Source: JBAVQS01 sp049694275 (GTDB lineage: Bacteria > Chloroflexota > Anaerolineae > UBA4142 > SHND01). Taken from it: 21,707 bases of DNA. The notes below the pieces were generated by a model. It worked only from the letters and a program-made list of their open reading frames with translations. It was not told where the DNA came from and ran no database searches. The translations under genes were made by a program, and so were the position numbers. Positions 13,887 to 20,161 of the stretch are shown here, in pieces; the stretch's first letter is position 1, and each line of letters opens with the position of its first letter. The stretch covers positions 1 through 21,707 of the forward strand of contig JBAVQS010000036.1 in NCBI GenBank assembly GCA_049694275.1, written 5' to 3'.

Positions 13887-16661
13887 ATGCCAAACGACTA
13901 TATCGGCGAAATTGCGCCGCATGGCGGTAAACTGATTAATCGCGTTCTGACGGGCGCCGACCGCGAGCGCGCCATCGAGCGCGCCCATCAAGCGCGCAAA
14001 CGGACGCTCAGTCCCGTCAATCTCTCCGACCTCGAATTGCTCGCGGTCGGCGCTTTTAGCCCGCTGACCGGGTTCATGTCCCGGCCGGATTACGAATCCG
14101 TGGTCAATACCATGCATCTGGCGAACGGCCTGGCCTGGAGCATTCCCGTGACGCTCGCCGTATCGCGCGAGCTGGCGGACCTGTACGAGATCGGCCATGA
14201 TATTGCGCTGGTCGAGCCGAACGGACGCCTGGTCGGCTTGATGGAGCTGGCCGACAAGTACGAGTATGACAAGGTCCACGAGGCCAAACAGGTCTACCGC
14301 ACGGACGAGGACCGCCATCCGGGAGTGGCGCGGCTGTACGCGCAGGGCGACATCCTGCTCGCCGGCGACGTCTGGTTGATCGACCTGCCGCAGAATCGCG
14401 AGTTTGTCGAATTCCGCCATACACCGGACGAGACGCGCAAGATGTTTGCGGGGCGCGGGTGGAAACGAATCGTCGCCTTCCAGACGCGCAACCCCATTCA
14501 CCGCTCGCACGAATATATCCAAAAGACGGCGCTCGAAATCGTCGATGGGTTGTTCCTGCACCCGCTTGTCGGCGAGACCAAGGCCGACGATATCCCGGCC
14601 GATGTGCGGATGGAGTCCTACCAGTCCCTCCTGCGCGACTATTATCCGCCCGACCGCGTGCTCCTCGGCGTCTTTCCCGCCGCCATGCGCTATGCGGGTC
14701 CCCGCGAGGCGATCTTTCACGCCCTCTGCCGCAAGAATTACGGCTGCACGCACATGATTATCGGGCGCGACCACGCGGGCGTCGGCAAGTATTACGGCAC
14801 CTACGACGCGCAGAAAATCTTTGACCAGTTTCGCCCGGAAGAGATTGGCATCACCCCGCTCTTTTTCGAAAACACCTTTTACTGCCGCAAGTGCGGGGCC
14901 ATCGTCTCGGCCAAGACGTGCCCGCATCCCGACGAGGACCACATCATGTTTTCGGGCACGCAGGTTCGCCAGATGCTGGAAGCGGGGGAGATGCTCCCGC
15001 CCGAATTCACTCGCCCGGAAGTCGCCCAGGTGTTGATTGACGGCTTGCGCCGGAAACGGGAAGAGGCGACGACGACCGCGGCCGAGCTGGCCCAGGCCGA
15101 AGCCAGTCTCCAGTCGTCGGCGGCCAAAGCGAGTCCCCCGGAAAAGGCCGGCAATCCGCCGGCCGCGGAGAATTCAGGACAACCGGCCGGCGCCGGTAAT
15201 CAGCCGACGGGGTTGAGCGCGCCAAATTTTAAGTTGGCCCAGGGCAAGAACCGGCGCGTGCTTGTCCTGGGCCTCGATTGCGGCGAGCCGTCGCTCGTTT
15301 TCGACCAATGGCGCGCGGAACTGCCCAACCTGAGCTATCTCGCCGGGCACGGCGTCTGGGGCAACCTCGAATCGGTTACCCCGCCCATCACGGTGCCGGC
15401 CTGGGCCTGCGCGATGACCTCCAAGGACCCCGGCCAGCTCGGCATTTATGGGTTCCGCAACCGCGCTGACTATTCGTACGAAAAGATGACGCTCGCCAAC
15501 GCGCATTCGGTGACCGAGCCGGCGGTATGGGATTATCTCGGCCGCGCGGGCAAACAGTCCTACCTCATCGGCGTCCCCCCATCGTATCCCCCCAGGCCGG
15601 TGCAGGGGGGCGTGGTCGGCTGTTTTCTCACGCCCAGTACGTCGAGCAAGTACACCTATCCAGAAAACCTGCGCGAAGAGATCGCCAGTGTCGCGCCGAA
15701 CTATATGGTGGACGTCGAAAAGTTCCGGACCGAGAACAAGCAGTGGCTGTTGGGCCAGCTCTATGAAATGACCGAGGCGCGGTTCAAGGTGCTCCGGTAC
15801 CTGATGAAAACGCGCGCCTGGGATTTCATGATGGTGGTCGAGATCGGCGTCGACCGGTTGCACCACGGTTTCTGGAAATATCACGACCCGCTGCATCCCA
15901 AGCACGAGCCGGGCAACCCCTTTATCCACGCGATCCATGACTATTACGTCTGGCTCGACCGGCAGATCGGGACCGTCCTGGAGTTGATCGACGACCAGAC
16001 CAGCGTCATCGTCATGAGCGACCACGGGGCCCGGCGCATGGAGGGCGGTATCTGCATCAACGAGTGGCTCAAGGACGAGGGCTATCTCGCCCTGGACCAC
16101 AAGCCCGAAGGAATCGTCCCGCTGCAAAAAGCGGGGGTGAACTGGGCCCGGACCCGCGCCTGGGGCGAGGGGGGCTATTACAGCCGCATTTTTATGAATG
16201 TCGAGGGGCGCGAGCCAAACGGCGTGATCCCGTCGAGCGGGTACGAAGCGCTGCGCGATGAATTGATCGAAAAGATTTCGGCCATTCCGGATCACAACGG
16301 CAAGGCAATCGGCACGCGGGTCTATAAACCGCAGGCGATCTATCGCCGCTCGACCCAGATTCCGCCTGACCTGATCGTCACCCTGGGTGATCTCTACTGG
16401 CGCTCGGTGGGCTCGCTGGGGCATAACACGCTCCACACTTTTGAGAATGACACCGGGCCTGACGACGCCAACCACGCGCAGATGGGCATGTACATCTATT
16501 ACGATCCCCGGCGCGACCTGGGCGGCCGCGAGCTGCCCGATATGAAATTGGTGGACATCGCGCCGACGCTCCTGAACGAGTTTGGCCTGCCGGTTCCCGG
16601 CGACATGATCGGCAAAATTATCAAAACGGAACAATCTCTATCCCAACAAAGGTCAGGGTAA
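13887..16661 (+). CDS. sat: ATP sulfurylase fused to an alkaline-phosphatase-superfamily domain
   Basis: This is a single 924-aa reading frame with two enzymes. Residues 1 to about 390 are a Sat-type ATP sulfurylase, which makes APS and pyrophosphate from ATP and sulfate: QTRNPIHRSHEY (199-210, with His205/His208), GRDHAGVG (293-300), a CRKC...CPH cluster (Cys333, Cys336, Cys345, His347), and FSGTQVRQML. An Ala/Pro/Gln-rich linker (about 391-455) joins a phosphodiesterase-type domain: Asp464 (LGLDCGEPS), probable nucleophile Thr502 (PPITVPAW), Asp656/His660 (DRLHHGFW), Asp712/His713 (MSDHGARR) and His863. Both sets of active-site residues look intact. An AGAGGA ribosome-binding site precedes the ATG. 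APS kinase starts at the base after the stop codon, which points to PAPS synthesis. The second domain's substrate is unknown. Confidence 0.9.
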   Translation: MPNDYIGEIAPHGGKLINRVLTGADRERAIERAHQARKRTLSPVNLSDLELLAVGAFSPLTGFMSRPDYESVVNTMHLANGLAWSIPVTLAVSRELADLYEIGHDIALVEPNGRLVGLMELADKYEYDKVHEAKQVYRTDEDRHPGVARLYAQGDILLAGDVWLIDLPQNREFVEFRHTPDETRKMFAGRGWKRIVAFQTRNPIHRSHEYIQKTALEIVDGLFLHPLVGETKADDIPADVRMESYQSLLRDYYPPDRVLLGVFPAAMRYAGPREAIFHALCRKNYGCTHMIIGRDHAGVGKYYGTYDAQKIFDQFRPEEIGITPLFFENTFYCRKCGAIVSAKTCPHPDEDHIMFSGTQVRQMLEAGEMLPPEFTRPEVAQVLIDGLRRKREEATTTAAELAQAEASLQSSAAKASPPEKAGNPPAAENSGQPAGAGNQPTGLSAPNFKLAQGKNRRVLVLGLDCGEPSLVFDQWRAELPNLSYLAGHGVWGNLESVTPPITVPAWACAMTSKDPGQLGIYGFRNRADYSYEKMTLANAHSVTEPAVWDYLGRAGKQSYLIGVPPSYPPRPVQGGVVGCFLTPSTSSKYTYPENLREEIASVAPNYMVDVEKFRTENKQWLLGQLYEMTEARFKVLRYLMKTRAWDFMMVVEIGVDRLHHGFWKYHDPLHPKHEPGNPFIHAIHDYYVWLDRQIGTVLELIDDQTSVIVMSDHGARRMEGGICINEWLKDEGYLALDHKPEGIVPLQKAGVNWARTRAWGEGGYYSRIFMNVEGREPNGVIPSSGYEALRDELIEKISAIPDHNGKAIGTRVYKPQAIYRRSTQIPPDLIVTLGDLYWRSVGSLGHNTLHTFENDTGPDDANHAQMGMYIYYDPRRDLGGRELPDMKLVDIAPTLLNEFGLPVPGDMIGKIIKTEQSLSQQRSG

Positions 16662-17255
16662 ATGGAACATCAAGGTTTTACGCTCTGGTTCACCGGCCTC
16701 TCCGGCGCCGGCAAGACCACCGTCTCGAAAATCATCTCGGATGAACTGCGAGCCCGCGGCATGAAGGTCGAGGTGCTCGACGGCGATGTGGTTCGCGAGA
16801 ATCTCTCAAAGGGCCTCGGCTTTTCCAAGGAGGACCGCGACACGAACATCCGCCGCATCGGGTGGGTCTGCCAGGTGCTGACGCGCAACGGCGTCGTCGC
16901 CATCGGCGCGGCCATCTCGCCTTATCGCGCCATCCGCGATGAGCTGCGCGCCCGGATCGGGCGTTTTGTGGAGGTGTATGCGGAGTGCCCGATCGACGTG
17001 CTGGCCGAGCGCGACGTCAAGGGCCTTTACAAAAAGGCGATGCGCGGCGAGATCAAGAACTTTACCGGAATCGACGACCCGTACGAAGCGCCGCTCGACG
17101 CCGAAGTGGTGATTCACTCGGACCGCGAGAGCCCGCAGGAATCGGCGGAACGGATTCTCCGCAAGCTCGAAGAGCTCGGATATATCCCGATTTCAGATTC
17201 TCGATTTCAGATTTCAGATTTATCCCCGCGGAGTTTGAATCTGAAATCTCAGTAG
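16662..17255 (+). CDS. cysC: Adenylylsulfate (APS) kinase
   Basis: This enzyme phosphorylates APS to PAPS, the activated sulfate donor. The P-loop GLSGAGKTT (Lys18), the DGDVVRENLSKGLGFSKEDR segment, and the later FVEVYAECPIDVLAERD and VKGLYKKAMRGEIKNFTGID motifs are all typical. The start follows the Sat fusion stop with no spacer; AGGTCAGGG serves as ribosome-binding site. The conserved enzyme ends near residue 176 (EELGYI). The last 20 or so residues (SDSRFQISDLSPRSLNLKS) come from an ATTTCAGATTT repeat and are unlikely to matter for catalysis. Confidence 0.95.
   Translation: MEHQGFTLWFTGLSGAGKTTVSKIISDELRARGMKVEVLDGDVVRENLSKGLGFSKEDRDTNIRRIGWVCQVLTRNGVVAIGAAISPYRAIRDELRARIGRFVEVYAECPIDVLAERDVKGLYKKAMRGEIKNFTGIDDPYEAPLDAEVVIHSDRESPQESAERILRKLEELGYIPISDSRFQISDLSPRSLNLKSQ
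17190..17252. repeat. ATTTCAGATT inverted/direct repeat encoding the cysC tail
   Basis: Direct copies of GATTTCAGATT are followed by the inverse AATCTGAAATCTC about 25 nt later. The sequence replaces the normal end of cysC and supplies its last 20 codons up to the TAG. Confidence 0.7.
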
Positions 17256-17269
17256 ATCACGAAATCGTT

Positions 17270-17365
17270 TGTCATTTCGAACGGAGTGAGAAATCTCGGT
17301 TTGCGCTAGCAAGATTTTCCCCAAAGGGGACCTATGGGCTCGGCAAAAGACGCCTCGAAATGACA
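17270..17365. repeat. MITE-like palindromic repeat, copy B (TGTCATTTCGA family)
   Basis: The terminal 11-bp inverted repeats are the same as in the element at 5470-5542 (TGTCATTTCGA and TCGAAATGACA), and the left inner arm GAGAAATCTCG is kept. The right inner arm has diverged and the core is longer, with a small CCCC-AAA-GGGG hairpin. It fills most of the gap between cysC and the dehydrogenase gene. Confidence 0.85.
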
Positions 17366-17390
17366 TTTCGTGAAGTACTGAGTCTACAAT
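17360..17390 (+). promoter_or_regulatory. Possible promoter of the dehydrogenase gene, -35 inside the repeat
   Basis: ATGACA (17360-17365) is the last six bases of the palindromic repeat. TACAAT (17385-17390) follows after a long 19-nt spacer. The ATG at 17396 is 6 nt from the -10 box and has no ribosome-binding site, suggesting a leaderless message. Confidence 0.4.
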
Positions 17391-17395
17391 CCAAA

Positions 17396-18406
17396 ATGGC
17401 GGAACGCATTCGCATTGGCCTGATTGGTTACGGCTATTGGGGGCCGAACCTGGCGCGCAATTTTCATCAACTGCCCGACGCCTGGTTCGTCGCCTGCGCC
17501 GATACCGACGGCGCCCGTCTGGACGAGGCGGGGCGCCTCTATCCCTTGCAGCAAGCGACGACCGATTATCGGGAGCTTGTCGACAACCCGACGCTGGACG
17601 CGGTCGTCGTTTCCACCCCGGCCCGCTCGCATTTCGAGATTGCCCGGGCCGCGCTGACGCACAGCAAGCATGTGCTGGTGGAAAAACCGCTCGCCATGTC
17701 GAGCGCGGAAGTGCGCGAGCTCGCCGCCTGCGCCCGGGATAACGACCGGGTGTTGATGGTGGGGCATACGTTCGAGTTCAACCCCGCGGTCTGGAAGATC
17801 AAGGAGCTGCTCGCGAACCGCACTCTGGGCGATCTCTATTACATCTATTGCAACCGCGTCAACCTCGGCCGCGTTCAGCGGGATATCAATGCCCTCTGGA
17901 GCATCGCCCCGCACGACGTCTCGATCCTGCTCTACCTGCTGGACACGCTCCCGCTGACCGTCTCGGCGCGGGGCGCGACCTACGTCAACGAGGGCATCGA
18001 GGACGTGGTCTTTGTTCTGCTGACCTTTCCCAACAACGTCCTCGCGCACATTCACGCCTCCTGGCTGGACCCGAGCAAGACGCGGCAGATGACCCTGGTC
18101 GGCTCGGAAAAGATGGTCGTTTACGACGACGTGGACCCCGAAGCCAAGCTCAAGATCTATGACAAAGGGGTCTATAAACGCGGCACCGCGTTTGGCGAGT
18201 TTCAGCTCAAGGTCCACGCGGGCGACATTCACATCCCCCGGATCGACATGACCGAGCCGCTCAAGAACGAGTGCGCGCATTTTGTCGAGTGCATCCGCGA
18301 CCACAAGCGGCCCTTGACGGACGCTGAGGACGGCCTGCGGGTTGTGCGGGTCCTCGAAGCGGCCCAGCAGTCGCTGGAGCAGAACGGCGCGATCATTACC
18401 CTGTAG
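17396..18406 (+). CDS. Gfo/Idh/MocA-family dehydrogenase (WlbA-like)
   Basis: This is a predicted NAD(P)-dependent sugar-type oxidoreductase of 336 aa. It has an N-terminal Rossmann motif (IGLIGYGYWG, residues 7-16), the EKPLA signature with catalytic Lys97, and WSIAPHDVSILLYLL with His173. The sequence around GHTFEFNPAV and NRVNLGRVQRDINALW recalls UDP-sugar dehydrogenases such as WlbA; the substrate is not certain. A longer reading frame extends upstream through the palindromic repeat and into cysC in another frame. I reject that start because the family N-terminus fits Met at 17396. The stop codon TAG overlaps the first base of a palindromic repeat. An acyltransferase gene follows 39 nt later, as in some nucleotide-sugar pathways. 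Confidence 0.88.
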   Translation: MAERIRIGLIGYGYWGPNLARNFHQLPDAWFVACADTDGARLDEAGRLYPLQQATTDYRELVDNPTLDAVVVSTPARSHFEIARAALTHSKHVLVEKPLAMSSAEVRELAACARDNDRVLMVGHTFEFNPAVWKIKELLANRTLGDLYYIYCNRVNLGRVQRDINALWSIAPHDVSILLYLLDTLPLTVSARGATYVNEGIEDVVFVLLTFPNNVLAHIHASWLDPSKTRQMTLVGSEKMVVYDDVDPEAKLKIYDKGVYKRGTAFGEFQLKVHAGDIHIPRIDMTEPLKNECAHFVECIRDHKRPLTDAEDGLRVVRVLEAAQQSLEQNGAIITL

Positions 18407-18428
18407 AGACGTTCCGCCGGAACGTCTC
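18406..18428. repeat. Perfect small palindrome (GAGACGTTCCG family)
   Basis: The arms GAGACGTTCCG and CGGAACGTCTC pair perfectly over 11 bp around a single C. A near copy lies inside the membrane protein gene at 8587-8609. It begins in the stop codon of the dehydrogenase gene. There is no T-tract, so it is a dispersed repeat rather than a terminator. Confidence 0.85.
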
Positions 18429-18445
18429 CCGGAATGGTGATTTTC

Positions 18446-19054
18446 ATGTCCACATTTATCCTGCACCCCAACGTGCATTTCGGCGATACGCCCACCGTCG
18501 GCGAATTTGCCATCGTCGGCGAAGCGCCGCGGGGCAAGCAACCGGGCGAACTTGAGACGACGATTGGCCGCCGCGCGGTCATTCGCTCGCATACGGTCAT
18601 CTATGCCGGCAATCGGATCGGCGACGATTTCCAGACCGGGCATGGAGTGCTCATCCGCGAAGAGAACGAAATCGGGAATCAAGTGAGCATCGGCTCGCAC
18701 TCGATGGTCGAGCACCATGTCAAGATCGGGAACGGCGTGCGCCTGCACTCGAACGTCTTTGTGCCCGAGTTTTCCGTGCTCGAGGATGAATGCTGGCTCG
18801 GTCCGAATGTCGTCATTACGAACGCCCGTTACCCGCGCTCGCGCAACGTCAAGGAACAGCTCGCGGGCGCGACCATCAAGCGCCGCGCCAAGATCGGGGC
18901 GAACGTTACTCTGCTGCCGGGCGTGACCGTTGGCGAGAATGCGCTCGTCGGGGCCGGCGCGGTCGTCGTGAACGATGTGCCGGACAATGCCGTCGTCGTC
19001 GGCAACCCGGCGCGGGTCATCAAGCGCATCGACGAAATCGAGGATTACCGCTAG
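18446..19054 (+). CDS. Left-handed beta-helix (hexapeptide) acyltransferase
   Basis: This is a predicted acyl-CoA-dependent transferase of about 202 aa, in the WbbJ/WlbB style. Hexapeptide turns run through the chain (IGRRAVIRSHTVIYAGNRIG, IGNQVSIGSHSMVEHHVKIG, IGANVTLLPGVTVGENALVG), ending in the typical VVVGNPARVIKRI. A likely catalytic His lies in the central turns. ATG at 18446 is preferred, with GGTGA as ribosome-binding site; ATG at 18434 would add four residues. Next to a Gfo/Idh dehydrogenase it most likely acylates a sugar or amino sugar; the acceptor is unproven. Confidence 0.87.
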   Translation: MSTFILHPNVHFGDTPTVGEFAIVGEAPRGKQPGELETTIGRRAVIRSHTVIYAGNRIGDDFQTGHGVLIREENEIGNQVSIGSHSMVEHHVKIGNGVRLHSNVFVPEFSVLEDECWLGPNVVITNARYPRSRNVKEQLAGATIKRRAKIGANVTLLPGVTVGENALVGAGAVVVNDVPDNAVVVGNPARVIKRIDEIEDYR

Positions 19055-19072
19055 CGCACCCCAGGAGCGAAT

Positions 19073-20047
19073 ATGAAGACCGATCAGTTCCTCTATCTCT
19101 CGCGCGCCGACGTCGAAAGCGTCGGCCTCGACATGCCGACTGTCATCCGGCAGCTCGAGCGGGCTTTCAAGGAAAAGGGGCTGGGCCGCGTCGAGATGCC
19201 GCCTAAACCGGGCATTCATACCCAGCCCGACGCCTTTATCCACGCGATGCCCGCCTATATTCCGGCGTTCCAGTCGGCCGGCCTCAAGTGGGTGAGCGGG
19301 TATCCCGAAAATTTCAAGCGGGGGCTCCCCTATATCACCGGCTTGCTCATCTTGAACGACGCCGAGACCGGCATTCCCTATGCCGTGATGGACTGCACCT
19401 GGATTACCGCGGTCCGCACGGGCGCGGCGTCGGCGCTCTCGGCCCAATACCTGGCGCGCCCCAACAGCGAGGTGGTGGGCATCCTGGCCTGCGGAGTGCA
19501 GGGGCGCACGAACCTCGAAGCATTGGCTTCGGTCTTTGCCCTCAAGCGGGTGTATGCGTACGACGTTCGCGCCGATGTGCGGCAGCGCTATGTCCGGGAG
19601 ATGGGCGCGAAACTCAGAGTCGAGATCGTCGGCGTGGACGACCCGCGGCGGGCGGTGGTCGAGAGCGACCTCGTCGTCACCGCCGGGCCGATCCTCAAGC
19701 ATCCCCATGCCACCCTTCAAAAGGACTGGCTGCGCCCCGGCGCATTCGCCAGCGCGGTCGATTTCGACAGCTATTGGAGCGGCGCGGCGCTCGGCCAATT
19801 CGACAAGATCAGCACGGATGACCACGCCCAGTTCCAGTATTACAAAACGAGCGGTTATTTCCAGCAGACGCCGGACCCGTATGCGGACCTGGGGGAGATT
19901 GTCGCCGGATTGAAACCGGGCCGCGAGCGCGAGGACGAGCGAACGATGGCGATCAACCTCGGCCTGGCGCTGGACGATATGGCCGTCGCCCCCGAAATCT
20001 ACCGGCGCGCATCTGAACGGGGCATCGGGACCTGGCTGCCGCTGTAA
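19073..20047 (+). CDS. Ornithine cyclodeaminase/mu-crystallin family enzyme
   Basis: This is a predicted NAD(P)-dependent enzyme of 324 aa. The substrate-binding part has LKWVSGYPEN (Lys72) and AVRTGAASALSAQYLA (Arg115). The nucleotide-binding loop reads GILACGVQGRTN (136-147), with Cys140 where many relatives have Gly. The family includes ornithine cyclodeaminase, alanine dehydrogenase, ketimine reductase and siderophore enzymes, and sequence alone does not separate these roles. AGGAG precedes the ATG by 6 nt, and the gene follows the acyltransferase by 18 nt, so they are probably one operon. It may supply or modify an amino or imino group in the same pathway. Confidence 0.85.
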   Translation: MKTDQFLYLSRADVESVGLDMPTVIRQLERAFKEKGLGRVEMPPKPGIHTQPDAFIHAMPAYIPAFQSAGLKWVSGYPENFKRGLPYITGLLILNDAETGIPYAVMDCTWITAVRTGAASALSAQYLARPNSEVVGILACGVQGRTNLEALASVFALKRVYAYDVRADVRQRYVREMGAKLRVEIVGVDDPRRAVVESDLVVTAGPILKHPHATLQKDWLRPGAFASAVDFDSYWSGAALGQFDKISTDDHAQFQYYKTSGYFQQTPDPYADLGEIVAGLKPGREREDERTMAINLGLALDDMAVAPEIYRRASERGIGTWLPL

Positions 20048-20114
20048 TCGATGCACTGAATCGCGCGTGCGTGCTCAATCCACCGGGATGGCCGCTGACG
20101 CCTCTTCCCGGATA

Positions 20115-20157
20115 TTGACATTCTCTCCGGTCCGTAGACAATCAGTGGGAGGCCCAC
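20115..20157 (+). promoter_or_regulatory. Promoter and hairpin-borne ribosome-binding site of the STAND gene
   Basis: A perfect -35 TTGACA (20115-20120) is followed after 16 nt by GACAAT (20137-20142). The Shine-Dalgarno GGGAGG (20147-20152) lies inside a hairpin GTGGG-AGG-CCCAC (20145-20157), 9 nt before the ATG. Folding would partly hide the ribosome-binding site. Confidence 0.5.
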
Positions 20158-20161
20158 GCGT

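Noticed and set aside
11964..16634. Long minus-strand frames opposite the phosphodiesterase and Sat fusion
   Set aside because: Same GC shadow effect; no ribosome-binding sites or family motifs, and the plus-strand genes are well supported.
13887..17255. Dissimilatory sulfate reduction locus
   Set aside because: Sat is present, but no aprAB, qmo or dsr gene is in the window, and APS kinase points to PAPS instead.
16985..17395. Upstream extension of the dehydrogenase frame through the repeat and into cysC
   Set aside because: The added sequence is cysC read in another frame plus the palindromic repeat; the family N-terminus begins at 17396.
17384..20056. Very long minus-strand open frame opposite the dehydrogenase, acyltransferase and OCD genes
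   Set aside because: The plus strand carries clear family motifs throughout. The minus frame is a shadow produced by GC-rich third positions; its product shows no recognisable domain.
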